A stretch of 29,775 bases of DNA, taken from positions 1 to 29,775 of the forward strand of contig DAHWJX010000112.1 in NCBI GenBank assembly GCA_027343965.1, in the 5' to 3' direction. Each line of letters begins with the position of its first letter. Positions within the stretch are counted from its first letter, which is position 1. Under the pieces are notes generated by a model, which worked only from the letters and a program-made list of their open reading frames with translations, made no database searches and was not told the origin of the DNA. The position numbers and the translations under genes are program-made. Shown in pieces: positions 7,867 through 15,144 of this stretch. This stretch comes from JAKACU01 sp021821185 (GTDB lineage Bacteria > Bacillota > Bacilli > Alicyclobacillales > SLC66).

Positions 7867-8235
7867 ATGGCTCGTATCGCAGGCGTTGACTTGCCTCGCG
7901 ACAAGCGAATCGAGATTGGTTTGACCTACATCTTTGGTATCGGTCGACCAACTTCAAATGCAATTTTGAAAACGGCGGGAATCAATCCCGACAAACGGGT
8001 TAATGAACTCACCGAAGAAGAAGTGCAAAAGCTTCGCGATGCCATCGATGGTTCGTATAAAGTCGAAGGCGACTTACGTCGTGAAATTGCCCTGAATATT
8101 AAACGTTTGATTGAGATTGGCTCATATCGCGGCGTTCGTCATAGAAAAGGACTTCCTGTTCGCGGACAACGTTCAAAAACCAATGCTCGTACACGCAAAG
8201 GACCGCGTCGTACTGTGGCTGGTAAGAAGAAGTAA
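7867..8235 (+). CDS. rpsM: 30S ribosomal protein S13
   Basis: S13 sits in the head of the small subunit and contacts the P-site tRNA and L5. The 122-residue product has MARIAGVDLPRDKRIEIGLTY at the start, the helix-two-turn-helix region and the basic C-terminal tail with GLPVRGQRSKTNARTRKGP. The frame opens at a GTG at 7858 inside the TAGGAGGTG ribosome binding site (7852-7860), so the ATG at 7867 is the real start and matches the normal N terminus. Confidence 0.98.
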   Translation: MARIAGVDLPRDKRIEIGLTYIFGIGRPTSNAILKTAGINPDKRVNELTEEEVQKLRDAIDGSYKVEGDLRREIALNIKRLIEIGSYRGVRHRKGLPVRGQRSKTNARTRKGPRRTVAGKKK

Positions 8236-8249
8236 GGAGGGACTGTTAG

Positions 8250-8663
8250 TTGGCAACGAAAGTGAAACGCAAGGGCACAGCATCGTCGTCTCGGCCGAAG
8301 CGTCGTGATCGTAAAAACGTTGAATCCGGCGTAGCCCATATTCGTTCGACGTTCAACAACACCATCGTGACCATTACCGATCCGACTGGTGCAGCGATCA
8401 GTTGGGCTAGTTCCGGCGCATTGGGTTTTAAAGGGTCCCGTAAAAGCACCCCGTTTGCTGCTCAGATGGCTGCGGAATCCGCTGCTAAGACAGCTATGGA
8501 ACACGGCATGAAGATCGTTGAAGTCAATGTCAAAGGCCCTGGTGCCGGACGTGAAGCAGCCATTCGTTCCTTACAAGCTGCTGGACTCGAAGTTTCTATG
8601 ATTAAAGATGTAACCCCCATTCCGCACAACGGTTGCCGCCCGCCAAAACGGCGTCGTGTGTAA
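8250..8663 (+). CDS. rpsK: 30S ribosomal protein S11
   Basis: S11 forms part of the platform of the small subunit near the E-site mRNA. The 137-residue product has a basic N-terminal tail, then GVAHIRSTFNNTIVTITD and the conserved GPGAGREAAIRSLQAAGLEV and IPHNGCRPPKRRRV. The start is an uncommon TTG at 8250, preceded by AAGGAGG at 8234-8240 (9 bases); no ATG or GTG offers a better N terminus. The next gene, rpsD, lies after an 81-base spacer, the longest so far in the cluster. Confidence 0.96.
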   Translation: MATKVKRKGTASSSRPKRRDRKNVESGVAHIRSTFNNTIVTITDPTGAAISWASSGALGFKGSRKSTPFAAQMAAESAAKTAMEHGMKIVEVNVKGPGAGREAAIRSLQAAGLEVSMIKDVTPIPHNGCRPPKRRRV

Positions 8664-8744
8664 TTGTGCTGTTAAAAAGTATCTTGCAAGGTCTGTATAG
8701 GATACGGAACTTGCATAAATCTACCAGGAGGTGTCCATACTAGA
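8664..8744 (+). other. Spacer between rpsK and rpsD, possible leader
   Basis: This 81-base gap is longer than the usual 15-40 bases in this operon. It has two mutually exclusive short stems: GTATC with GATAC, and TGCAAG with CTTGCA. The rpsD ribosome binding site CAGGAGGTG follows near its end. S4 is known to repress its own synthesis through mRNA structures in B. subtilis and E. coli, so a control element here is conceivable, but I see no recognisable match to either known S4 site. Confidence 0.3.
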
Positions 8745-9374
8745 ATGGCAAGATATACGGACCCTGTATGCCGGCTTTGCCGCCGCGAAGGCGTCAAGCT
8801 ATACCTGAAAGGGGAACGCTGCTACACCGACAAGTGTGCTATTGATCGCCGTGGCTATGCGCCAGGTCAACATGGCCAAGGACGCAGCAAACGTGCGAGT
8901 GAGTATGGCATGCAACTGCGTGAAAAGCAGAAGGCTCGGCGTATTTACGGCGTCCTTGAACGGCAATTTGAAGCCTACTATGAAGAAGCCGCCCGTCGAA
9001 AAGGCATTACGGGCGACACCTTGTTACAAATTTTGGAATCTCGCTTAGACAACGTCGTCTATCGCTTGGGCTTCGCAGGGTCACGCCCTGAAGCTCGGCA
9101 ATTGGTCAAACACGGTCACTTTGCAGTGAATGGACGCCGTGTGGATATTCCATCGTACCTTGTGCGTGTTAATGACGTGATCACCGTTCGGGAAAAAAGT
9201 GTATCTTCACCGAAATTCAAAGAAATATTGGAAGCAGCTGAAGGTAAAACAGTAGTATCATGGCTTTCGCGTGACCTCGAAAACCGGTCAGGAACGGTTC
9301 TACGCGTCCCCGTGCGCGAAGAAATTGACTCGCCAGTGGCGGAGCAACTGATCATCGAGTATTACTCACGTTAA
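8745..9374 (+). CDS. rpsD: 30S ribosomal protein S4, zinc-binding type
   Basis: S4 starts assembly of the small subunit by binding the 5' domain of 16S rRNA. The 209-residue product has an N-terminal zinc knuckle (C9, C12, C26, C31), the RRGYAPGQHGQ motif, and an S4 RNA-binding domain (SRLDNVVYRLGFAGSRPEARQLVKHGHF, about 103-130). The zinc-cysteine set marks the C+ form, unlike B. subtilis S4, which lacks it. The gene lies in the alpha operon between rpsK and rpoA, whereas B. subtilis has it elsewhere on its own. ATG start at 8745 after AGGAGGTG. Confidence 0.97.
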   Translation: MARYTDPVCRLCRREGVKLYLKGERCYTDKCAIDRRGYAPGQHGQGRSKRASEYGMQLREKQKARRIYGVLERQFEAYYEEAARRKGITGDTLLQILESRLDNVVYRLGFAGSRPEARQLVKHGHFAVNGRRVDIPSYLVRVNDVITVREKSVSSPKFKEILEAAEGKTVVSWLSRDLENRSGTVLRVPVREEIDSPVAEQLIIEYYSR

Positions 9375-9389
9375 GGCGCAGTCAATGAA

Positions 9390-9404
9390 GCAGGATGTTC
9401 CTGC
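9390..9404 (+). other. Small hairpin between rpsD and rpoA
   Basis: GCAGGA-TGT-TCCTGC forms a perfect 6-bp stem with a 3-base loop in the 79-base gap between rpsD and rpoA. It has no T tract, so it is not a typical terminator. It may act as an mRNA processing or stabilising element or as a weak pause; function is a guess. Confidence 0.4.
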
Positions 9405-9453
9405 ATTCGTACAAGAATGTGCGGTGGCATTGCCCTGAAGGAGGGGTATGTGG

Positions 9454-10398
9454 ATGATCGAGCTGGAAAGGCCACGGATCGAGACAGAGACAATCAGCGA
9501 AGACGGCAAGTACGGGAAGTTTGTTGTTGAACCGTTAGAGCGGGGCTACGGCACGACACTCGGAAACTCTTTGCGCAGGATCCTGCTTTCTTCTTTGCCG
9601 GGAGCTGCGGCAACGTCCGTGAAGATCGAGGGAGTTTTGCATGAATTCTCGACGATTCCTGGTGTGGTGGAGGACACAACGGAATTTATTTTGAACGTCA
9701 AGCGATTGGCGCTTAAAATCCATTCTGATGAGGTGAAACGTCTCATCCTTGACGTGGACACGGAAGGTGTTATCACGGCTGGTGATATTCGTGGCGATTC
9801 GGATGTTGACATCATGAATCCCGAATTACACTTGGCAACACTGGCATCAGGTGCACGGATGTATGTTGAAATTACAGCGAAAAACGGCAAAGGTTATGTG
9901 CCGGCCCATCTCAATAAAGGAGAAGAACAGGAGATTGGTGTTTTGCCGATCGATTCTATCTTCTCGCCAATCTATCGTGTCAATTATCAAGTGGAAAATA
10001 CCCGCGTTGGGCAGATCACAGACTATGATCGATTGATTCTTGAGGTTTGGACGGACGGAAGTTTTCGTCCGGAAGAAGCTGTAAGTATGGCTTCGCAGAT
10101 TTTGGTCGAACATTTGCATCTCTTCATGGAATTGACAGACCACGTTGATAGTTTTGAAATTGCTATGGATAAGGGCGACGAAAAGAAAGACAAGGTCCTC
10201 GAAATGACGATTGAAGAACTTGATCTCTCTGTGCGTTCGTATAACTGTCTTAAACGTGCGGGTATCAATTCGGTGCAAGAGTTGTGCTCAAGAACCGAAG
10301 AAGAAATGATGAAGGTCCGAAATTTAGGTCGGAAGTCTCTTGAAGAAGTAGTGGAAAAATTGGAACGTCTTGGACTTGATCTGCGTCAAGAAGACTGA
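9454..10398 (+). CDS. rpoA: DNA-directed RNA polymerase alpha subunit
   Basis: The alpha dimer is the scaffold for RNA polymerase assembly, and its C-terminal domain contacts promoter UP elements and activators. The 314-residue product, identical in length to B. subtilis alpha, has the N-terminal assembly domain (KFVVEPLERGYGTTLGNSLR, LSSLPGAA), a flexible linker near 230-245 and the C-terminal domain (IEELDLSVRSYNCLKRAGI, VRNLGRKSLEEV). An in-frame ATG at 9448 lies only 3 bases from the AAGGAGG (9438-9444); the ATG at 9454 has proper spacing and gives the family N terminus MIELERP. Confidence 0.98.
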   Translation: MIELERPRIETETISEDGKYGKFVVEPLERGYGTTLGNSLRRILLSSLPGAAATSVKIEGVLHEFSTIPGVVEDTTEFILNVKRLALKIHSDEVKRLILDVDTEGVITAGDIRGDSDVDIMNPELHLATLASGARMYVEITAKNGKGYVPAHLNKGEEQEIGVLPIDSIFSPIYRVNYQVENTRVGQITDYDRLILEVWTDGSFRPEEAVSMASQILVEHLHLFMELTDHVDSFEIAMDKGDEKKDKVLEMTIEELDLSVRSYNCLKRAGINSVQELCSRTEEEMMKVRNLGRKSLEEVVEKLERLGLDLRQED

Positions 10399-10437
10399 AG
10401 CAGGGGCTTTCAAGATGGTTAGAAGGAGGATCCTGAA

Positions 10438-10797
10438 GTGGGTTACCGTAAATTGAACCGACGTACGGGAAACCGTGAGGCGTTGTTTCGTTCACTCGTC
10501 ACGGACCTGTTCACCTACGAGCTAATCCGTACAACGGAAGCAAAGGCGAAAGAATTGCGTAAAGTAGCCGACAAGCTCATTACGCTCGCCAAGCGCGGCG
10601 ACTTGCATGCCCGTCGTTTAGCGGCCGCTAAAATGCGTCCAGAAATGGCGAATGCCGAGCAAATGGTATTGCAAAAGCTATTCTCGGAAATTGGTCCTAA
10701 ATACAAGGATCGTCAAGGTGGTTACACGCGCATCTTAAAAATGGGTCCTAGGCGCGGTGATGCAGCCGAAATGGTGATCATCGAACTAGTCGAGTAA
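10438..10797 (+). CDS. rplQ: 50S ribosomal protein L17
   Basis: L17 lies near the tunnel exit of the large subunit. The 119-residue product starts MGYRKLNRRTGNREALFRSL, the typical L17 opening, and ends GYTRILKMGPRRGDAAEMVI followed by IELVE. GTG start at 10438 behind AAGGAGGAT at 10423-10431. truA follows after only 11 bases. In B. subtilis the energy-coupling-factor genes ecfA1-ecfA2-ecfT sit here; they are absent from this window. Confidence 0.98.
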   Translation: MGYRKLNRRTGNREALFRSLVTDLFTYELIRTTEAKAKELRKVADKLITLAKRGDLHARRLAAAKMRPEMANAEQMVLQKLFSEIGPKYKDRQGGYTRILKMGPRRGDAAEMVIIELVE

Positions 10798-10808
10798 GAT
10801 CACCCTGG

Positions 10809-11582
10809 ATGTCTAAGCTACGCATTGACTTAGCTTATGATGGTACGGACTTTCATGGATTTCAAAAGCAGCAGGGATTGCGTACTGTTCAAGGTGAGCT
10901 TGAGGCTGCATTACAAGACATTCTTGGCTGTCCGATTGAAGTAAAAGGTGCAAGCAGAACGGATGCGGGTGTACATGCGCGCATGCAAGTGGTTGATGTA
11001 CCGCTTGAAGCCAAGCGTCATCTCCCATTTGACAAGTGGCTGTATGTTCTTCGCAGGAGATTGCCCACGGACTTGGTAGCAAACCGCGTGTCGCTGACGT
11101 CCGATGCATTTCATGCTAGACATACGGTGAATTGGAAGATGTACCGATATGCGATTGACACATCTCCTGTGCCGGATGTATTTTTGGCTAGGTATGCGAC
11201 GCACCAACCGTTTCATTTTGATCTTGATGCCATGCGGCGTGCGGCTGCGCCGCTTCTTGGCGAGCATGACTTTACCAGCTTTTGCGCCAAACGTGCGCAG
11301 CAAATTTCAAAAGTGCGTACCATACATGCGATAGAGGTGTATAAAGAGCACTCGATTTTGTGGATCGAAGTGAAGGGAAATGCCTTTTTGCAACATATGG
11401 TTCGCATCTTAGTTGGTACACTCGCACAAGTGGGTAGAGGCCGTCTGCAGGAAGATCGCGTAAAGGAAATTCTTGAAGCTCGTAATCGGTGCCTAGCAGG
11501 TCCTACGGCACCGGCGCATGGGTTGTGCTTATGGCATATCGAGTATCCTACAGATTATGCTACCTTGACGCAAAACGAATAG
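10809..11582 (+). CDS. truA: tRNA pseudouridine(38-40) synthase TruA
   Basis: Converts uridines 38-40 in the tRNA anticodon arm to pseudouridine. The 257-residue product has the N-terminal LRIDLAYDGTDFHGFQKQ motif and the catalytic aspartate D52 in GASRTDAGVHA, then HARHTVNWKMYRY and the C-terminal FLQHMVRILVGTL motif typical of TruA. ATG start at 10809; the ribosome binding site is weak and overlaps the rplQ tail, which suggests translation coupled to rplQ. It is followed by rplM and rpsI, the common Firmicutes order. Confidence 0.96.
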   Translation: MSKLRIDLAYDGTDFHGFQKQQGLRTVQGELEAALQDILGCPIEVKGASRTDAGVHARMQVVDVPLEAKRHLPFDKWLYVLRRRLPTDLVANRVSLTSDAFHARHTVNWKMYRYAIDTSPVPDVFLARYATHQPFHFDLDAMRRAAAPLLGEHDFTSFCAKRAQQISKVRTIHAIEVYKEHSILWIEVKGNAFLQHMVRILVGTLAQVGRGRLQEDRVKEILEARNRCLAGPTAPAHGLCLWHIEYPTDYATLTQNE

Positions 11583-11608
11583 CTACGATACAGTAAGGAG
11601 GAAAACCG

Positions 11609-12046
11609 ATGCGTACAACATACATGGCGAAGCCGGGTGCGGTAGAACGTAAATGGTATGTCATCGATGCAACAGGTCTGCGAGTCGGCCGTTTAGCGAC
11701 TGAGATTGCCGTCTTGTTGCGTGGAAAACACAAACCTGAATTCACCCCGCATGTGGATGTAGGGGACTTTGTAGTTGTCATCAACGCTGACAAAGTTGTC
11801 TTCACCGGAAAAAAATTGCATGACAAAATGTATTATCGCCATTCAGGCTATCCAGGTGGCTTAAAAACTACATCTGCGGCACAAATGCTTGAGAAACATC
11901 CTGAGCGTGTGATGGAGATGGCTGTTAAAGGCATGCTTCCGCACAATAGCCTTGGTGCTGATCAATACCGTAAGTTGAAAGTGTATGCTGGACCTAATCA
12001 TCCGCATGCCGCTCAGCAACCGACTGCATGGACGATTGCAGAGTAA
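11609..12046 (+). CDS. rplM: 50S ribosomal protein L13
   Basis: L13 is an early-assembly large-subunit protein. The 145-residue product starts MRTTYMAKPGAVERKWYVID and contains VGRLATEIAVLLRGKHK, YYRHSGYPGGLK and MAVKGMLPHNSLG, all family signatures. ATG start at 11609 with TAAGGAGGAAAAC at 11593-11605. rpsI follows, the invariant pair. Confidence 0.98.
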   Translation: MRTTYMAKPGAVERKWYVIDATGLRVGRLATEIAVLLRGKHKPEFTPHVDVGDFVVVINADKVVFTGKKLHDKMYYRHSGYPGGLKTTSAAQMLEKHPERVMEMAVKGMLPHNSLGADQYRKLKVYAGPNHPHAAQQPTAWTIAE

Positions 12047-12071
12047 TTTCTAGGAAAGGACGGTGAATACG

Positions 12072-12464
12072 TTGGCTCAAATGCAAGTTATGGCAACAGG
12101 TCGTCGCAAAACGTCCGTTGCTCGAGTTCGTCTTTTGCCAGGCGATGGTCAAATTACGATCAATCGCCGCGCTATGGATGATTACTTCGGTTTAGAAACC
12201 TTGAAACTGATCGTTAAGCAACCTTTGCTCGTAGTCGAGCTCTTAGGTCGCTATGATATCGTAGCTAACGTTCAAGGTGGCGGTATTTCGGGGCAAGCAG
12301 GTGCGATCCGTCATGGAATCGCCCGCGCTTTGATCAAACTTGATCCTGATCTGCGTCCGTCGTTAAAGAAAGAGGGCTTTTTGACTCGCGACGCTCGCAT
12401 GAAAGAACGGAAGAAGTATGGTTTGAAAGCTGCACGTCGTGCACCGCAATTCTCTAAACGTTAA
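12072..12464 (+). CDS. rpsI: 30S ribosomal protein S9
   Basis: S9 reaches the P-site tRNA with its C-terminal tail. The product ends with the conserved DARMKERKKYGLKAARRAPQ and then FSKR, and it includes GGGISGQAGAIRHGIARAL. The frame extends to a GTG at 12063, but that is only 2 bases from the ribosome binding site GGAAAGGA (12053-12060). The TTG at 12072 gives 130 residues starting MAQMQVMATGRRK, the same length and N-terminal pattern as B. subtilis S9, so I chose it. It is the last gene of the ribosomal run; a hairpin follows. Confidence 0.93.
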   Translation: MAQMQVMATGRRKTSVARVRLLPGDGQITINRRAMDDYFGLETLKLIVKQPLLVVELLGRYDIVANVQGGGISGQAGAIRHGIARALIKLDPDLRPSLKKEGFLTRDARMKERKKYGLKAARRAPQFSKR

Positions 12465-12497
12465 AAATCATTATTATACCATGAACGTAACATGTCG

Positions 12498-12530
12498 ACA
12501 GGCACTCCTATACAACAGGGGTGCCTGTTT
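12498..12530 (+). terminator. Hairpin terminator after rpsI
   Basis: CAGGCACTCC (12499-12508) pairs with GGGGTGCCTG (12518-12527) with one G-T wobble around a 9-base loop, followed by a short TTT. The stem is strong but the T tract is poor, so termination may be partial, letting some transcripts run into salA/mrp. Confidence 0.6.
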
Positions 12531-12588
12531 CCATGGTACAATCATGTTGTATTGATTTTCTTTGTTGAGGAGTTAGGAGGAATAGTTC

Positions 12589-13680
12589 GTGTCATCAAAA
12601 ATTGTGACCAGAGAAGCGGTTTTAGAGGCTTTGCGAGTGGTAGAAGATCCTGATGTGCATCGCAGTATCGTTGAGATGGAAATGGTAAAAACCATCGAGA
12701 TTTCAGATGGCCACGTATTTGTTGAGATCAATCTAACAATTGCAGGATGTCCCCTGCGCACGCGCATCGAAAGGGAAGTCCAAGAAGCATTGAAACGAGT
12801 GCCTGGCATTAGCGACGTCGAAGTGGCTATTGGAACGATGACGGATGAAGAGCGCCAACGTTTCGCCGGTAAATTGCGTGGCAAAGATGAACCGAGCCAA
12901 ACATCACCGTTACTAAGTCCTGACACAACGACCCAGTTTGTCGCGGTGGCAAGTGGTAAAGGTGGTGTGGGCAAATCCACAGTGACGGCAAACCTTGCCG
13001 TTGCGTTAGCCAATCTCGGTTACCGTGTCGGCGTGATCGACGCCGACATCTATGGCTTTTCATTGCCGAATATTTTCGGTGTAGCGGATACTAAACCGGC
13101 CATCGTTGAGAATCTTATTATGCCTGTGCAAACGCACGGAATTAACCTAGTCAGTATGCATTTTTTTGTACCAGAAAATCGGCCTGTCATCTGGCGTGGC
13201 CCTATGCTCGGCAAAATGTTGCGCAACTTTTTCCAAGAGGTGCATTGGGCCGACATTGATGTCATGCTCCTTGATCTACCGCCTGGCACTGGCGACGTAG
13301 CCCTCGATGTTCATCAAATGCTCCCTAAGAGTAAAGAGCTGATCGTGACAACGCCACAGGAAAATGCGGCAGATGTGGCCGTTCGAGCCGGTCTCATGGC
13401 GCTTCAAACGAATCATGAAGTCCTCGGTGTCATTGAAAATATGGCATTTTTCCAATGTGATCATTGCAGCGAACGCACATATCTTTTTGGCAAGGGCGGT
13501 GGAGAACGGGTCGCAGAGGAACTTGCAACGATGTTGATGGGGCAAATTCCCGTTGGAACATCGATGGAAGGAACGCAAGGCTTATTTGCTACAAACTCTG
13601 TGCAGGGAGAAGCATTTGCGATCCTTGCGCAAGAACTTGCACAATCTATTGACTTAAAGGAACTAAGCGCAAAGCACTAA
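12589..13680 (+). CDS. salA: Mrp/SalA-type iron-sulphur carrier ATPase
   Basis: The protein has 363 residues. Residues 1-85 form a MIP18/DUF59-like domain (EALRVVEDPDVHRSIVEMEM). A ParA-type ATPase follows, with the deviant Walker A SGKGGVGKST at 122-131, DADIYGFSLP at 151-160, LLDLPPGTGD at 227-236 and a CxxC pair (C290, C293) typical of Mrp/NBP35 iron-sulphur carriers. In B. subtilis the orthologue at this place (SalA/YbaL) also represses scoC and so raises exoprotease expression; whether that applies here is unknown. GTG start at 12589 after TTAGGAGGAAT. It has its own terminator, and a hairpin separates it from rpsI. Confidence 0.9.
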   Translation: MSSKIVTREAVLEALRVVEDPDVHRSIVEMEMVKTIEISDGHVFVEINLTIAGCPLRTRIEREVQEALKRVPGISDVEVAIGTMTDEERQRFAGKLRGKDEPSQTSPLLSPDTTTQFVAVASGKGGVGKSTVTANLAVALANLGYRVGVIDADIYGFSLPNIFGVADTKPAIVENLIMPVQTHGINLVSMHFFVPENRPVIWRGPMLGKMLRNFFQEVHWADIDVMLLDLPPGTGDVALDVHQMLPKSKELIVTTPQENAADVAVRAGLMALQTNHEVLGVIENMAFFQCDHCSERTYLFGKGGGERVAEELATMLMGQIPVGTSMEGTQGLFATNSVQGEAFAILAQELAQSIDLKELSAKH

Positions 13681-13694
13681 GCTGATTCTGCACG

Positions 13695-13732
13695 GCCTGC
13701 CCAACGTGAGGACACGTAGGCAGGCTTTTTTT
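13695..13732 (+). terminator. Strong intrinsic terminator after salA
   Basis: GCCTGCC (13695-13701) pairs with GGCAGGC (13719-13725); an inner stem ACGTG/CACGT extends the hairpin, and seven T residues follow. This is a textbook rho-independent terminator that isolates salA from the efflux cassette. Confidence 0.93.
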
Positions 13733-13749
13733 GTTTATTTTATAGATTA

Positions 13750-13823
13750 ATCACTTGCCTAGCGAAACATCATTCCGTATAATGCAAGTGCATGCTTACG
13801 CAAGTGATAACTTACATGCAAGT
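13750..13823 (+). promoter_or_regulatory. Cluster of GCAAGTG half-sites, probable TetR operator
   Basis: The heptamer occurs as CACTTGC (13752-13758, inside ATCACTTGC at 13750-13758, overlapping the -35), GCAAGTG (13784-13790, just after the -10), GCAAGTG (13800-13806, inside GCAAGTGAT) and GCAAGT (13818-13823). ATCACTTGC and GCAAGTGAT are exact 9-base inverted copies, and ACTTACATGCAAGT (13810-13823) is a near-palindrome. Covering the promoter in this way suggests repression by the TetR protein encoded 20 bases downstream. The exact dimer site is not certain. Confidence 0.6.
13755..13783 (+). promoter_or_regulatory. Sigma-A type promoter of the efflux cassette
   Basis: TTGCCT (13755-13760), a 17-base spacer and a perfect TATAAT (13778-13783) lie 57 bases before the tetR-type start. 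The pattern and spacing fit a vegetative promoter for the regulator and probably for the whole four-gene unit, since no other promoter was seen before the adaptor genes. Confidence 0.75.
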
Positions 13824-13840
13824 CTTAGGGGGTGGATGCG

Positions 13841-14455
13841 ATGGGCGAGGAAACGCATCCAGGCACTGAGACGCAAACGCACCAACGCATCATTGTGGCT
13901 GCTTTGGACGAGTTTACCCAAAGTGGTTATAAAGGATGCAGCACGCGCGCTATCGCTGAGCGGGCGGGCGTTAATGAGGTGACGCTGTTTCGACACTTTG
14001 GCAATAAGCTAGAGCTTTTACGAGCGGCTGTAGAATATTCTGTTGGACAAATGCGTACACCGACAGATATCGCTTCGTATTTTGAGCTCTCGTTTAGAGA
14101 TGGACTTACGAAGCTGATCACAGATTACCTTCTTCAGCTAAGCAGTCAAAGTGACATTCTCATGCTTGGATTTTCGGAGTCGTTTTCCCATCCAGAACTG
14201 GCCGACGTCTTAAAACGGTTGATCTGGCAGTTCCGGAGGGCATTGGTTCAGTACTTTGAAGGGCAGTATGCGCAAGGGAAAATGAAAGAGGCTGATTTTC
14301 CCGTTCTCGCGCACATGCTGTTAATCACAATTCACTCGACGCCAAGCGTTCACAAACGTGCACCGGAGGATGTTAAAAAACATCTGACGGATGAACGGGT
14401 GGTTAAAACGCTTGTGGACACCGTGAGCTTGGCGTACAGTCTCGATGAGAGATAA
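13841..14455 (+). CDS. TetR/AcrR-family transcriptional repressor
   Basis: The 204-residue protein has an N-terminal helix-turn-helix (RIIVAALDEFTQSGYKGCST, then RAIAERAGVNEVTLFRHFGN, about 16-55), the classic TetR pattern, and a helical C-terminal ligand/dimer domain with no strong similarity I can name. It is the first gene of an efflux cassette and probably senses a toxic compound and represses its own promoter through the half-sites at 13750-13823. The longest frame starts at a GTG at 13832 inside the AGGGGGTGG ribosome binding site; the ATG at 13841 has better spacing. The adaptor gene follows after 15 bases. Confidence 0.88.
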   Translation: MGEETHPGTETQTHQRIIVAALDEFTQSGYKGCSTRAIAERAGVNEVTLFRHFGNKLELLRAAVEYSVGQMRTPTDIASYFELSFRDGLTKLITDYLLQLSSQSDILMLGFSESFSHPELADVLKRLIWQFRRALVQYFEGQYAQGKMKEADFPVLAHMLLITIHSTPSVHKRAPEDVKKHLTDERVVKTLVDTVSLAYSLDER

Positions 14456-14470
14456 GGGAGGGCAAGAGTC

Positions 14471-15112
14471 ATGGCAAACGCACGTACCGTCAGTATCACC
14501 ACCATTCTCGTCGTGGCTGTCTTAGCTGCGATTGCTGGAGGCGGATGGTACATTTACCAACAACAAAATTATGTTACCACAGACAATGCCTCTATCCAGT
14601 CGACGATGATTCCGATAACGGCGACCGCAGATGGTACATTAACCAATTGGGTGGCTCCAACGGGGTCCACGGTGCAAAGGGGAAGCTCACTTGGTGAAGT
14701 GCATGGGCTCTTAAACAACACCGCCATTCCCGCCCCGGCGACAGGAACCATCGTGCAAAATAACGCTGTTGATCACGAAGTCGTGGTTCCCGGTGAACCG
14801 ATTGGTTACATCGTGAATCTAAGCAACATACAAGTCGTGGCCAATGTTGATGAAGGGGAAATTAGTAACGTCGCCGTTGGCAAAACCGTGGACATCACCG
14901 TCGATGCGTACCCGGGTACACAGTTCACCGGAACGGTTTCGCAAATTGGCAGTGCTTCAACGATGATTACAGAAGGACTTCCTAATACGACTTTAAGTAA
15001 TAACTTTCAAAAAACAACGCAACGTATTCCGGTTTATATCGCGTTAGACGGAACCGAAGGTAAACAACTGATGCCAGGTATGTCAGTGGAAGTCTCGATT
15101 CATAGAAATTGA
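14471..15112 (+). CDS. HlyD/EmrA-type membrane fusion protein, short form 1
   Basis: This is a 213-residue adaptor. Residues 9-27 form one N-terminal membrane helix. The split barrel-sandwich (lipoyl-like) half-motifs are visible at about 54-77 (DGTLTNWVAPTGSTVQRGSS) and 88-110 (IPAPATGTIVQNNAV), followed by a beta-barrel region (VVANVDEGEISNVAVGKTVD) and a C-terminal MPGMSVEVSIH. The long alpha-helical hairpin that EmrA uses to cross the periplasm is absent, as expected in a cell with one membrane. It probably assists the MFS pump encoded two genes downstream. ATG start at 14471 after AAGGGAGGG. It is paralogous to the next gene. Confidence 0.85.
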   Translation: MANARTVSITTILVVAVLAAIAGGGWYIYQQQNYVTTDNASIQSTMIPITATADGTLTNWVAPTGSTVQRGSSLGEVHGLLNNTAIPAPATGTIVQNNAVDHEVVVPGEPIGYIVNLSNIQVVANVDEGEISNVAVGKTVDITVDAYPGTQFTGTVSQIGSASTMITEGLPNTTLSNNFQKTTQRIPVYIALDGTEGKQLMPGMSVEVSIHRN

Positions 15113-15144
15113 TCGAAAGATTTTGAGGAATGGAGTGAGGGAGA

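Noticed and set aside
12531..12588. Promoter before salA (TACAAT at 12537-12542)
   Set aside because: No acceptable -35 box at the right distance.
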